A stretch of 64,000 nt of DNA from Levilactobacillus hammesii DSM 16381 (lineage in GTDB: Bacteria > Bacillota > Bacilli > Lactobacillales > Lactobacillaceae). The position numbers were made by a program, and so were the translations under genes. Every line of letters begins with the position of its first letter. Position 1 is the stretch's first letter. This document shows, piece after piece, positions 45,171 through 55,529 of this stretch. The notes below the pieces were generated by a model that searched no databases, was not told where the DNA came from, and worked only from the letters and a program-made list of their open reading frames with translations. The stretch spans positions 37,581-101,580 of the forward strand of contig NZ_AZFS01000045.1 in the NCBI RefSeq assembly GCF_001434395.1, in the 5' to 3' direction.

Positions 45171-45185
45171 CCCATTTCTCTAGCA

Positions 45186-45827
45186 TTAGCTTTCGTGACG
45201 TAGGTCTTCAATTTCAGGAACGTGGAATTCCTTGCGTTCCAAGGCCTTGACGATACGATCGAGCTTTTCTTCATCCACTTCAGCGGGCAGGGTGAACATG
45301 GTCCGGTGAACCAATTCGCCTTCCTGAGCGTCCAGGCTGATGACACTGGCGATGGATGTATACTTCGTGATGATTTTAGCCATACCGGCCAAGTCTCCGC
45401 GTTCACCGGCAGAGACCACGGTGATCACGTAACTGCCGATGTTCACATTCCAAGATTGGGATAACATGTCCATCAACCGCGTATGTGTCAGGATACCATA
45501 AAAGGCATTCTTGTCATCTAACACGGCAATGTAAGGTAAATCCTTGATGGAGAAGAAGACGTTAAAGAAGGCAGCATTAACTGAAATGAACTTCGTGGCG
45601 TTCTTCAAGAGTGACGTCACCGGGAGCTGCATGTCGCCGCCCCGAGACTTATGGCGATAAATATGCATCTTATAGATATTTCCCCGGAAGATCTGTCCGG
45701 TTTCATCCAGGATCGGCACACACCGATAGCCCGAGTCTTCCAAGACTTTCAGGGCTTGTTCCAGGGTGACGTCCTCGCGAACCGTAACTAACCGTTCTTT
45801 CGGTTTCACTAGGGATTTTAGCAGCAT
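45186..45827 (-). CDS. cbpA: CBS-pair plus ACT domain protein, probable c-di-AMP-binding protein
   Basis: A 213-aa cytoplasmic protein. Two CBS motifs span about residues 8-135 (VREDVTLEQALKVLEDSGYRCVPILDETG and DLPYIAVLDDKNAFYGILTHTRLMDML), followed by an ACT domain from about 140 (YVITVVSAGERGDLAGMAKIITKY). CBS plus ACT in this order and length matches Listeria CbpA, found as a cyclic di-AMP binder; the downstream target is not established there. The symbol is assigned by this analogy. AGGAGG lies upstream of the ATG on the minus strand. It is a single-gene unit. Confidence 0.75.
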   Translation of the reverse strand: MLLKSLVKPKERLVTVREDVTLEQALKVLEDSGYRCVPILDETGQIFRGNIYKMHIYRHKSRGGDMQLPVTSLLKNATKFISVNAAFFNVFFSIKDLPYIAVLDDKNAFYGILTHTRLMDMLSQSWNVNIGSYVITVVSAGERGDLAGMAKIITKYTSIASVISLDAQEGELVHRTMFTLPAEVDEEKLDRIVKALERKEFHVPEIEDLRHES

Positions 45828-45977
45828 AGCAGTGACCTCCTAAAAATTAGAAACTTCTAATAATCTCCTTTAATAATACCATAGTTCCCCCCGAAAATGG
45901 TAGCTCTTTTTGGTGAAAACGGGAGAAAGTTTTCCTAAAGAAAGTGAGAACTGGAAGGGTTTATGAAAGAATAAATA

Positions 45978-46018
45978 AAAAGTCGCGTTCCCCAAAATCT
46001 AGGGAAACGTGACTTTTT
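45978..46018 (-). terminator. Terminator of the L,D-transpeptidase gene (minus strand)
   Basis: AAAGTCACGTTTCCC pairs with GGGGAACGCGACTTT on the minus strand with an 8-base loop, followed by TTTATTTATT. Confidence 0.88.
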
Positions 46019-46028
46019 TAGAAATTCA

Positions 46029-47417
46029 TTAGAAGACAATGACGGGTGTGCCGACACTGACATTTTCGTAAACTGACTTGATCTTGGCAGGTGGCGTGTT
46101 GACACAGCCATGTGAACCGTGATTCTTGTACCAGGTACCCCCATACTCAGGTTGCCATGGCGAATCATGAATCCCAACGCCGGTGTCGTCAATCGGCATC
46201 CAGAATTTAACTTTGGAAGCATAGCTGGACCCGTTGTCGTTTTGACCACGTAAGGTTGTGTTCCGTTGCTTGCTCCAGATCACCCAGACACCATCGGGGG
46301 TGTGATGGGCGGTCGTTGGCAAGCCTGTCACAACGTCCGTTGAAACCACGAGCTTGCCATTCTTGTAGACCCACATGTGCTGGTTGACCTTGTCGACTTC
46401 CACGTAGGATTTGCCGATGTCGGTACCGTTATTGTGGTAGCCACTCCCATGGATCACAGGAGTCCGCGACATCCCCTTGCCGGCTAAGACCAGCTTGCTG
46501 AGGGCAGGGGTTTCGGACTTAACCTTGATGCTCCAACCATAGAGTCCGGCTTTGACCTTGACCGTGCCCCGCTTGGTGGACTTGAAGGTCCGGGTCTTGT
46601 TGATGGTGCCATACTTACTGCTAAGCTTCGTTAAGTAAGTCTTGATGGCCGTGTTGTCGGTCGTTAACTTGCCATCCTTCATCGTCAACCAACTGGCTAA
46701 AGTAGCTGCGGGGATGGTAATCTTGTGACCACTTAACTTGTAGACGTAACTTTCCTTCGTAATGGCCGCGGCCTTGTCTTTGGCCGCTTTAAAACTTGCA
46801 CTCTTAGTGGTAACCGCGGGCTTAGCGTAGTCTTTCGAAACGTTAACCGTGGTGTGCCCTTTTTCAATAGCATTGGTAATGGATGTGGCAACCTTGTCAG
46901 CATCCAGCTGATTCCCGGCTTGTTCCTTGGTCACCTCGTATTGTCCATCCTTGTAGGTGAACGTGGCGCTCTTGGCGGCAGTCCGGGTCTTGTTCGCCTT
47001 AGTGGCGATCGTTGCCGCTAACGTCTTAATGCTTTGTTGATTAGCATCGCTCGCGTTCAGCGCGATGCTATCGGCCGTGGCTGTCGTCACGTGGACGGGC
47101 CAGGACCAAACGTTTTGTTTGGCAATGAGCTGCTGCAGGGCGGCTTTAGACGTCACCTTCAAGTTGACCTTTTGGGTCTTGAAGGTGGCAACGGTCTTGC
47201 TGCCATCCTGCAACGTTAATTGCTGATTCTTCAGCGCGGATTTAAGCTTCGTTGCCGCTTGGTCGGCGGTACTGCCACCGACGTTGACCCCAGCAATCTC
47301 GGTATCCTTGAAGAATACCTTGGCTGAGGAATAATGATACGCTTGGCCTACGTAAATCGCACCGACCGCGACGATTGCGGTCACGATGCCGATTATGAAG
47401 CCTGTTCTCTTTTTCAT
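46029..47417 (-). CDS. L,D-transpeptidase (YkuD) with peptidoglycan-binding-type N-terminal repeats
   Basis: A 462-aa membrane-anchored wall enzyme. An N-terminal helix (TGFIIGIVTAIVAVGAIYVG) is followed by two related regions (about 40-320) of the PG_binding_4/VanW-associated type, rich in Lys, Thr and Ala (IAGVNVGGSTADQAATKLKSAL). The C-terminal catalytic domain (about 345-462) begins SYVEVDKVNQHMWVYKNGKLV and contains HGSHGCVNTPP with the catalytic Cys and His. Such enzymes form 3-3 peptidoglycan crosslinks or modify stem peptides. The ATG at 47417 follows AGGAGG on the minus strand. A catabolite-response-like site lies about 120 bases upstream. Confidence 0.9.
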   Translation of the reverse strand: MKKRTGFIIGIVTAIVAVGAIYVGQAYHYSSAKVFFKDTEIAGVNVGGSTADQAATKLKSALKNQQLTLQDGSKTVATFKTQKVNLKVTSKAALQQLIAKQNVWSWPVHVTTATADSIALNASDANQQSIKTLAATIATKANKTRTAAKSATFTYKDGQYEVTKEQAGNQLDADKVATSITNAIEKGHTTVNVSKDYAKPAVTTKSASFKAAKDKAAAITKESYVYKLSGHKITIPAATLASWLTMKDGKLTTDNTAIKTYLTKLSSKYGTINKTRTFKSTKRGTVKVKAGLYGWSIKVKSETPALSKLVLAGKGMSRTPVIHGSGYHNNGTDIGKSYVEVDKVNQHMWVYKNGKLVVSTDVVTGLPTTAHHTPDGVWVIWSKQRNTTLRGQNDNGSSYASKVKFWMPIDDTGVGIHDSPWQPEYGGTWYKNHGSHGCVNTPPAKIKSVYENVSVGTPVIVF

Positions 47418-47536
47418 TGGTAGTGACCTCCTAAAATAAGCCAGTGGAAGGAAAGTCGTCATCCTTAACGATCACGTACTAGCATAAACCTAGCTTACTT
47501 CAAACTACCTTAAATGACAATCGCGTTGCCTGGATG

Positions 47537-47550
47537 TTAGCGCTTTCCTA
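47537..47550 (-). promoter_or_regulatory. Candidate catabolite-responsive element upstream of the L,D-transpeptidase gene
   Basis: On the minus strand GGAAAGCGCTAACA, one base away from the CcpA consensus TGWAAGCGYTAACA. It lies about 120 bp upstream of the start codon. Confidence 0.5.
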
Positions 47551-47898
47551 AGAAATTAATTTTCTGATGTTAATATTTAAGATTATTGGTATCGATGGTT
47601 GTGGGGATAAAAGGCTTTACCCTTGGTGGGAATCACAAAATTGGCGACGTTAATTGGGCGAAAAACTGGTGTACAGCCATTTTCTCACGACAAGATCACC
47701 GCTTTGCTGGTTCGGAATAGGAGCTGATAAAGGGAAGACCACCTTGTGTTTTGCCATTTTAGACATATTCTGTCGGGTTTAAGCACTGCAACAGGGGGCA
47801 TGGACTGACTAAAATGCTAAAAAATCGAGCACGCAATTTTTCGAGCCATTTTTTCGAAAACTGCCTGATCGTAGCCAAGAGGGCACAGAGGGTGGCAC
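47551..47898. other. Intergenic stretch between the L,D-transpeptidase promoter region and ldh
   Basis: No gene or clear signal; an open frame from 47814 runs antisense through the ldh 3' end and has no ribosome site. Confidence 0.4.
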
Positions 47899-47931
47899 AA
47901 AAAAAGCCGCCGCTCCTGCAGGAACGACGAC
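47899..47931 (-). terminator. ldh terminator (minus strand)
   Basis: On the minus strand GTCGTCGTTCC, loop TGCA, GGAGCGGCGGC, followed by T7. Confidence 0.9.
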
Positions 47932-47950
47932 CTTATTTTAAACAGTTGAA

Positions 47951-48910
<960 letters not shown>

Positions 48911-48962
48911 TCATCTCCTAATAAATTTTTGACATCAAGGTACGCAGAAATACCCAATTGCA

Positions 48963-49028
48963 AGTATAACATGTTAAGAACGGTGCGACCACGGCCCGAC
49001 TTGAAAATTTGTGAAAACAGCGCTTTCT
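48963..49028 (-). promoter_or_regulatory. ldh promoter with upstream cre-like site
   Basis: A -10 TATACT (48968-48963, minus) with a poor -35. About 50 bp further upstream, AGAAAGCGCTGTTT (minus, 49028-49015) resembles a CcpA site, and GTGAAGCGTTTCAC follows near 49034-49047. Confidence 0.5.
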
Positions 49029-49084
49029 TTTAGTGAAACGCTTCACCTAGGGGCGGAATCGGTGCAGTAGTAAGGGGACTATGC

Positions 49085-49462
49085 TATACTCAGGGGTGTG
49101 AATTTAGATCTGTAAGTGTGATTAGCGCCAGCTGAACGGGAAGACTCCCGTCCAGCTATTTTGTATCTCGCCCACCTTGAGGGACATCACCATTGGGTGC
49201 CCCAACGGTTTGTGGGGTGTTAGTCAGCTTGTAGCAGTTACAAGACTCGGCTGTAACCTGGTCGTAAGCTTAATTATTCTCTAACATTGCGGCGGCCCCT
49301 TGTGAGTATTAGGGGTGGTCCTTTATGATAGGAGCAGATTAAGCTGTGCGGGAAGCCGGTAAGGGTGTTTTTCCCACGAGCATGTGTTGCAGGACCCGTG
49401 AGAACCAGGCTACGAGTCAGCTAGATAATGAATGGTGAATAAAGAGGGAGAAATTAGTAAGC
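49085..49462 (+). promoter_or_regulatory. Promoter and long structured leader upstream of pth, with internal terminator
   Basis: Extended -10 TGCTATACT (TATACT 49085-49090). About 35 bases after the likely start a terminator-like hairpin forms: AGCTG-A-ACGGG (49130-49140) with CCCGT-C-CAGCT (49147-49157), then ATTTTGT. Beyond it, 300 bases without a gene hold GTTACA..TGTAAC, GGCCCCT..AGGGG and GGGA..TTCCC hairpins before the pth ribosome site. This looks like an attenuated leader or a small RNA plus leader; no known riboswitch or T-box sequence was recognised. Confidence 0.5.
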
Positions 49463-50020
49463 ATGAAAATGATCGTTGGTTTAGGTAATATTGGTCCCCA
49501 ATATGATGGTACTCGGCACAACACCGGGTTTATGGTCGTTGATGAATTTGCCAAGCAACATGGCATCGACCTGACAACGCGTAAGATGGATGCCCGTTAC
49601 GGCACCGGTGTCGTCAATGGTGAAAAGGTGCTGGTGGTGAAACCCACAACCTTCATGAATGAATCGGGCCGGGCCGTGCACCCATTAATGAACTATTTCA
49701 AAATTGACTTGGACGATGTCTTCGTCGTTCACGATGACATGGACTTACCCGTGGGCCACATTCGGTTGCGGGACCACGGCTCTGCTGGCGGGCATAACGG
49801 CATTAAGAGCATCATCGCCCACGTCTCCAGCAAGGACTTCAAGCGGCTTCGGGTCGGTACCGGTCATCCCCAAAAAATGTCCGTTGTGGACTATGTTTTG
49901 ACCAAGTTCACGACCGAACAGCAACCACTCTTCAATCAATCCGCAGACAAGGCCGTGGCCGCATTGGATGATTGGTTGGGTGGTACGGCATTCACTCAGT
50001 TAATGAATAAGTACAACTAA
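49463..50020 (+). CDS. pth: Peptidyl-tRNA hydrolase
   Basis: Releases tRNA from prematurely dropped peptidyl-tRNA. The 185-aa chain starts MKMIVGLGNIGPQYDGTRHNTGF, with the catalytic His in TRHNTG; PTTFMNESGRAV carries the substrate-binding Asn, and VVHDDMDLP the catalytic Asp. GSAGGHNGIKSI completes the family pattern. mfd starts 17 bases after its stop and is in the same operon. GAGGGAG precedes the ATG. Confidence 0.96.
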   Translation: MKMIVGLGNIGPQYDGTRHNTGFMVVDEFAKQHGIDLTTRKMDARYGTGVVNGEKVLVVKPTTFMNESGRAVHPLMNYFKIDLDDVFVVHDDMDLPVGHIRLRDHGSAGGHNGIKSIIAHVSSKDFKRLRVGTGHPQKMSVVDYVLTKFTTEQQPLFNQSADKAVAALDDWLGGTAFTQLMNKYN

Positions 50021-50037
50021 GAAGAGGAAGTTATCTC

Positions 50038-53000
50038 GTGAATTTAGAAGCATTTATGACGCAGACGCCGGCGTACGCGACAATCCGTCAAACGCTGGGT
50101 ATGGGACAACGCCAATTGGTGACCGGACTTAATGGTTCCGCCGAGACGTTGTTCATTGCCAGTCTGCTCCACGAACAACAGCGCTCGATTGTCTACGTGA
50201 CGGACACCCTGTATCATGCGGGGCAGCTCGTGGATGATTTGGCGAATTTATTAGATGAAGATGAGCTCTTCGACTTCCCTGTAGAAGAATTATTGGCGGC
50301 TGAAGTTGCCACCAGCTCACCAGAGTATCGGTCCTCACGGATTGATGCGCTGCGAGCACTGCAGAGTGAACGTCCCGTCGTGATCGTCACGGCACTGTCC
50401 GGGTTACGGCGCTTCTTGCCAGCGCCTGCCAACTTTGCTGGGGCACGGTTTAACGTCAAGGTCGGGGATGAGTTCGACCTGGAAAGCCTGCAGCAACGGC
50501 TCTTTGGCATGGGGTACACCCACCAGAAGTTAGTGGCGGGGCCCGGTGACTTTGCCGTGCGGGGATCCATTGTCGACATTTATCCGTTGGCTGCGGATTA
50601 CCCCGTTCGACTGGACTTCTTCGATACCGAGGTCGATTCGCTCCGCTACTTCGATCCGGCAACGCAACGAAGCATTGAGAACGTTGATACCGTTGAGATT
50701 CTGCCGGCCACCGATTTTATTTTAACGGCAGCTGAGCGGGATGCAGGGGCCGACGCCCTGACAGCCGAGCTGACCAAGCAGACGGCCAAATTGGATGAAG
50801 AGGCCGCAACGACGCTAACCAATCAGGTGAAACCCCTGATCGATGGCTTGCGGAAGGGGTCCGTTGATCCCCAACTGATGGAGTTTGCTGACTATCTATT
50901 CCCGGAACATCACCAACTACTGGACTATTTACCAGATGATGGTTTGGCGTTGTTCGGGGACTATTCGCGTCTTCAGGATGGCGAACGCCAGTTACTCGAG
51001 GACGAGGCCAACTGGGCGACGGATAAATTAACCCACCATCAAATCTTTGCGCAGCAGACGTTTGGTGGTGAGCTACGGCCCATCCTCAAACAGGACCGTC
51101 ACGCACAGATTATGTTGGCGCTGTTCCAGAAGGGCATGGGTAACCTGCGTTTTCAGGCGGTCACCAACATTGCTACGCGGGCGATGCAACAGTTCTTTGG
51201 TCAGCTTCCGGTGATGAAGACCGAGATCGACCGCTGGCATAAGCAAAAACAGACCGTGGTGCTGTTGGTTCAAGACGAAGAACGCCTAGCGAAGATTGAG
51301 GAAACCCTGGATGATTTCGAGATTCAAGCGGTTTTGACCAAAGAAGAAAATCTTCAGAACGGGTTGAATCAGCTGGTGCCAGAACGCCTGCGAACCGGGT
51401 TTGAACTTCCCGAGGCCAATCTGGTCGTGATTACGGAAGCCGAGATGTTCCAGAAGGTCACGAAGAAGCGGCCCCGGCGGCAGACGATGGCTAACGCGGA
51501 ACGGTTGAAGAGCTACACGGACCTGAAACCGGGCGATTACGTGGTGCACGTCAACCACGGGATTGGGAAGTTTATCGGGATGCAGACGTTGACCGTCGAT
51601 GGGGTCCATCAGGACTACATGACCATCGACTATCAGGACAACGCGCAACTCTTTATTCCAGTCACGCAGCTGAACCTGATTCAAAAGTACGTTTCCTCTG
51701 AAGATAAGAAGCCGCGGATCAACAAATTGGGTGGTTCCGAGTGGGTGAAGACCAAGAGCAAGGTTGCCGCCAAGATTGAGGATATCGCCGATGAGTTGGT
51801 CGACCTGTATGCTAAGCGTGCGGCCGAGAAGGGCTATGCCTTTCCTAAGGATGACAGTCTCCAGACGGACTTCGAAAATGACTTTCCGTACGCCGAGACG
51901 CCCGATCAGCTCCGAACGATCGATGAAGTCAAGCACGATATGGAAAAGGCCCGTCCCATGGACCGCTTATTGGTTGGGGACGTGGGTTATGGGAAGACCG
52001 AAGTGGCCTTGCGGGCGGCTTTTAAAGCCGTTGAGGCAGGAAAACAGGTGGCCTTTCTGGTACCGACCACGATTTTGGCGCAACAACATTACGACACCAT
52101 GGTGAACCGTTTCGAGGGCTATCCGATCAACGTGGAAATGTTCTCGCGGTTCCGGACTACCAAGCAGATTCATCAGTCGATTGCGGATCTCGAGAGCGGC
52201 CAACTGGACATCGTGGTGGGGACGCACCGTCTCCTGTCACAGGATGTGAAGTTCAAGAACCTGGGGCTGGTGCTGGTCGATGAGGAACAACGATTCGGTG
52301 TTAAGCATAAGGAACGGTTGAAGCAGTTAAAGGCCAACGTGGACGTCTTGACGTTGACCGCCACGCCAATCCCCCGGACCCTGCACATGTCTATGTTGGG
52401 GGTTCGGGACCTCTCCGTGATTGAAACGCCACCGGCAAACCGTTTTCCGATTCAGACCTACGTCATGGAACAAAATGCCGGGGCCATTCAGGATGGTATT
52501 CGACGTGAAATGCAACGGGGCGGGCAAGTCTTCTACCTGCACAATCGGGTGGACGATATTGAAAAGACCGTCAGTCAGATCCAAGCGCTGGTTCCCGAGG
52601 CGCGGGTCGGCTACATTCACGGTAAGATGACCGAAGCCCAACTGGAAGGGGTTCTCTTTGACTTCTTGCGGGGCGACTACGATGTGTTGGTCACCACGAC
52701 CATCATTGAAACGGGGATTGATATTCCCAACGCCAACACATTATTTGTGGAAAATGCGGACCGGATGGGTCTGTCTCAGCTGTACCAATTGCGGGGACGG
52801 ATCGGTCGGAGTAACCGGGTGGCCTATGCCTACTTCACGTACAAGCCGAACAAGGTCTTGACGGAAGTCAGTGAGAAACGATTAGAAGCCATCAAGGACT
52901 TTACCGAGTTGGGTTCCGGTTTCAAGATTGCCATGCGGGACTTATCCATTCGGGGAGCCGGTAACTTGTTGGGTAAACAACAACACGGCTTCATTAATTC

Positions 53001-53571
53001 CGTGGGGTATGATCTCTATACGCAAATGTTAAGTGATGCGGTTGCGAAGAAGCGGGGGAAGAAGACCCAGCCGAAGAGCGATACCACGGTTGAGTTGGGT
53101 GTCGAAGCCTACCTGCCAAGCGACTACATTGAGGATGAACAACAGAAAATTGAAATGTACAAACGGATTCGTCAATTGGAGAGTGACGATGAGGTTAGTG
53201 AAATTGAGGCTGACCTGATTGACCGCTTTGGCGAATACCCAGAGAGTGTGGCCCAACTGTTGACGATTGGCCAATTGAAGTTGGCTGCTGACCTGGCTTT
53301 GGTTGACAAGATTCGGCGCGTCAACGGGGATGTCTTTGTTACGATTTCCAAACAAGGGACCGATATTCTGGGTGGTCAGGATGTCTTCAAGGCGCTGTCC
53401 GCAACGAAACTGAAGGCCACGGTGGCGATCAATGATGATCGGCTCCACGTCAAGCTGGTCTTGCAACCGAAGATGACGGTCAAAGACTGGCTGCCACAAC
53501 TGCAACAATTCATGGCGGCCCTGCGCGACATTGTGTTGGAAACCACGAAGCCCAAGGCGGATGAGAAGTAG
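50038..53571 (+). CDS. mfd: Transcription-repair coupling factor
   Basis: A 1177-aa DNA translocase that removes RNA polymerase stalled at lesions and recruits UvrA. The N-terminal UvrB-like region (about 1-340) includes FDFPVEELLAAEVATSSPEYRSSRI. The RNA-polymerase interaction domain begins near 490 (LKPGDYVVHVNHGIGKFIGM). The translocase has Walker A in LLVGDVGYGKTEVALRAAF (about residue 640), DEEQRFGVKHKE as motif II, LTATPIPRTLHMS as motif III, and QLRGRIGRSNRVAYAY as motif VI. The C-terminal autoinhibitory domain starts near residue 1020. The GTG at 50038 follows AGAGGAAG. Confidence 0.96.
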   Translation: MNLEAFMTQTPAYATIRQTLGMGQRQLVTGLNGSAETLFIASLLHEQQRSIVYVTDTLYHAGQLVDDLANLLDEDELFDFPVEELLAAEVATSSPEYRSSRIDALRALQSERPVVIVTALSGLRRFLPAPANFAGARFNVKVGDEFDLESLQQRLFGMGYTHQKLVAGPGDFAVRGSIVDIYPLAADYPVRLDFFDTEVDSLRYFDPATQRSIENVDTVEILPATDFILTAAERDAGADALTAELTKQTAKLDEEAATTLTNQVKPLIDGLRKGSVDPQLMEFADYLFPEHHQLLDYLPDDGLALFGDYSRLQDGERQLLEDEANWATDKLTHHQIFAQQTFGGELRPILKQDRHAQIMLALFQKGMGNLRFQAVTNIATRAMQQFFGQLPVMKTEIDRWHKQKQTVVLLVQDEERLAKIEETLDDFEIQAVLTKEENLQNGLNQLVPERLRTGFELPEANLVVITEAEMFQKVTKKRPRRQTMANAERLKSYTDLKPGDYVVHVNHGIGKFIGMQTLTVDGVHQDYMTIDYQDNAQLFIPVTQLNLIQKYVSSEDKKPRINKLGGSEWVKTKSKVAAKIEDIADELVDLYAKRAAEKGYAFPKDDSLQTDFENDFPYAETPDQLRTIDEVKHDMEKARPMDRLLVGDVGYGKTEVALRAAFKAVEAGKQVAFLVPTTILAQQHYDTMVNRFEGYPINVEMFSRFRTTKQIHQSIADLESGQLDIVVGTHRLLSQDVKFKNLGLVLVDEEQRFGVKHKERLKQLKANVDVLTLTATPIPRTLHMSMLGVRDLSVIETPPANRFPIQTYVMEQNAGAIQDGIRREMQRGGQVFYLHNRVDDIEKTVSQIQALVPEARVGYIHGKMTEAQLEGVLFDFLRGDYDVLVTTTIIETGIDIPNANTLFVENADRMGLSQLYQLRGRIGRSNRVAYAYFTYKPNKVLTEVSEKRLEAIKDFTELGSGFKIAMRDLSIRGAGNLLGKQQHGFINSVGYDLYTQMLSDAVAKKRGKKTQPKSDTTVELGVEAYLPSDYIEDEQQKIEMYKRIRQLESDDEVSEIEADLIDRFGEYPESVAQLLTIGQLKLAADLALVDKIRRVNGDVFVTISKQGTDILGGQDVFKALSATKLKATVAINDDRLHVKLVLQPKMTVKDWLPQLQQFMAALRDIVLETTKPKADEK

Positions 53572-53716
53572 TCGGAAATGGTTGTATTTCCTGCCTCTTG
53601 GCTGACCAGAATTGGACGGCTCTTGCACGTGTGAGAGCATTTCTATGTAGCGCTTGGTTTTGCGGTAGCAAATTCGCGTGAGTTCTTTTGGTGGGACATC
53701 TCCCTTAGCCGGAGGA

Positions 53717-53882
53717 TGCCAGCAATGGAGCCAGCCGTGGTGGTGATATGGGTTGGCACGGGGTGCTAACCCATATCACGGGACGTACTTGGAGACTCGT
53801 GTCTTTTGCGAGGCTTCAAGTCGAGGCGAAAGACCGCTTCTTAGGCTTTCGCCGGTCCCCACAGCAGGCGTAATTGCTGGCA
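53717..53882 (+). ncRNA. Structured intergenic element, copy B (same family as 44848-44994)
   Basis: An outer 10-bp stem TGCCAGCAAT (53717-53726) with ATTGCTGGCA (53873-53882) encloses three hairpins. P1 is a 17-bp arm pair with a 3-base GGG loop (53743-53759 with 53763-53779, one G-T pair). P2 is ACTTGGAG (53787-53794) with CTTCAAGT (53814-53821). P3 is GGCGAAAG (53825-53832), loop ACCGCTTCTTAGG, CTTTCGCC (53846-53853). The CGA joint between P2 and P3, the ACCGC..GG loop, and the 19-base gap between P3 and the outer stem are the same as in copy A, while stem bases have changed in pairs. It lies between mfd and the flippase gene, in their direction, with no T-run. Confidence 0.72.
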
Positions 53883-53947
53883 GCTGCAGGCGAAAATAAC
53901 GATAGGCGTTTCGGAAAAGAAGAATCACAAACAAAGGGGGAGAATCG

Positions 53948-55528
53948 ATGGGGAACCGCAACGTGAATAAGACCCTGCAAGGCGCCCTGATTCTTTCCAT
54001 CGCGGCGTTTATTGCGAAGCTGTTAAGCGCCGTGTACCGAGTGCCCTTTCAGAACATGGTCGGTAACACCGGGTTCTACGTGTATCAACAGGTCTACCCG
54101 CTCTATGGGATTGGGATGACCTTTGCTTTGAGTGGGTTGCCCGTATTCATCTCCAAACTGGTCGCGGAGGCACCGGACTTGCCGAGTCAGCAACAAGTGG
54201 CACGGCAGGTCTACCACTGGTTGTGGGGCCTAGCGATTGTTATCTTCGCGGGGCTCATGTTGGGTGCTCCCAGTTTAGCGCGTGGCATGGGCGATCGTCA
54301 CCTGGCGCCACTGATTCAGATGGTCGCGTGGATGTTTCTCTTCATGCCGGCGTTGTCGGTGGGACGCGGCTATCACCAGGGACGCTTTCAAATGCTGCCG
54401 ACTGCGCGTTCACAGGTGGTTGAGCAATTGGTTCGGGTTGTGGTTATTCTAGCTGCCGCCGGTTGGGCCACCAGTCATGACTGGTCAGTTTATGCGATGG
54501 GCACCTGGGCGTTAAGCGGTGGGACAATTGCGGCAATAGCTGCGTTACTGGTCTTGCCGCGCTGGCGTCAACGTGGGACGATCCCGGCGGCTAAGGTGCC
54601 ACACCTCGGGCGTCGACTGTTGATTGAAGGGGGGACACTGTGTCTCCTTACGGCGATGTTGGTTCTCCTGCAATTGGTCGACTCGTTTACCGTGAAGAAT
54701 GGTCTGGTGGCGGGCGGCATGGGTGACTTAGCCGCGAAGAGCCTCAAGGGAATTTATGACCGGGCCCAACCACTGGTCCAACTGGGCTTGGTGGTGGCAG
54801 TGGCCTTTGCGACCTCGCTCTTGCCGGCCCTGACCGCGGCTCAGCAGGAGCGGCGACCGGAGACGTTTAAACGCTTGACGACCACGATGATGCGGATTGC
54901 CCTGATGGTGGCGGTTGCGGCTACGGCGGGGCTGATTGCCTTGATGCCGTGGATCAATCGTCTTCTGTTTGGGGATACTCAGGGCTCGGGCATGTTGAGC
55001 GTCTACATGCTCAGTATTATCCTGGCGACCCTGATTCAGACGTACAACAGTGTCTTGCAGAGCCAGGATCAGTACCGACTCACGGTAGTGGCGTTGGCCG
55101 CTGGCTTGCTCGTGAAAGTCGTGGTTAATCAGTGGGCCGTTCGCAGTTTTGGTGCGACGGGCGCTAGCTGGTTAACGGTGCTGAGCTTGGGGGTCATGTT
55201 CCTGGTGATCTGGTATGGTTCAGAAGCGACACTGCGCACGGGTATCTGGACGAAACCGTACATTCGGATTCTACTGGCCTGTACGATTTTGATGGTATTT
55301 GGCGTTCAGCTGACCGTGGGCATCCTGGAACACTGGTGGCCGGCCCTCATGACCAGCCGATTAGCGATTGGCGGCGGACTATTAGTGACCATTCCCGTGG
55401 GCGGTTTAATCTTCATTGGACTGGCCCTGCGTTGGCAACTCTTGTCGGTTCGAGAGTGGTTGGCCATTCCCCACGGTGAGAATGTGTTAAGATTATGGCA
55501 ACAACTTAGTCAACACGGAGGAAAATAA
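53948..55528 (+). CDS. MurJ/SpoVB-type lipid flippase (MOP superfamily)
   Basis: A 526-aa polytopic membrane protein with about 14 hydrophobic segments, starting with a short hydrophilic head ([20 protein letters not shown]) and [31 protein letters not shown], the signature of the Bacillus YabM/SpoVB/MurJ group in the same genomic position before the yabO-like gene. These proteins flip lipid-linked wall or polysaccharide precursors across the membrane; lipid II is the likely cargo but is not proven by sequence. GGGGGAGAATCG precedes the ATG. The next gene starts two bases after its stop. Confidence 0.88.
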   Translation: MGNRNVNKTLQGALILSIAAFIAKLLSAVYRVPFQNMVGNTGFYVYQQVYPLYGIGMTFALSGLPVFISKLVAEAPDLPSQQQVARQVYHWLWGLAIVIFAGLMLGAPSLARGMGDRHLAPLIQMVAWMFLFMPALSVGRGYHQGRFQMLPTARSQVVEQLVRVVVILAAAGWATSHDWSVYAMGTWALSGGTIAAIAALLVLPRWRQRGTIPAAKVPHLGRRLLIEGGTLCLLTAMLVLLQLVDSFTVKNGLVAGGMGDLAAKSLKGIYDRAQPLVQLGLVVAVAFATSLLPALTAAQQERRPETFKRLTTTMMRIALMVAVAATAGLIALMPWINRLLFGDTQGSGMLSVYMLSIILATLIQTYNSVLQSQDQYRLTVVALAAGLLVKVVVNQWAVRSFGATGASWLTVLSLGVMFLVIWYGSEATLRTGIWTKPYIRILLACTILMVFGVQLTVGILEHWWPALMTSRLAIGGGLLVTIPVGGLIFIGLALRWQLLSVREWLAIPHGENVLRLWQQLSQHGGK

Positions 55529-55529
55529 T

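Noticed and set aside
49085..49462. T-box riboswitch before pth
   Set aside because: No T-box bulge sequence, specifier loop or GGTGG-type antiterminator could be found.
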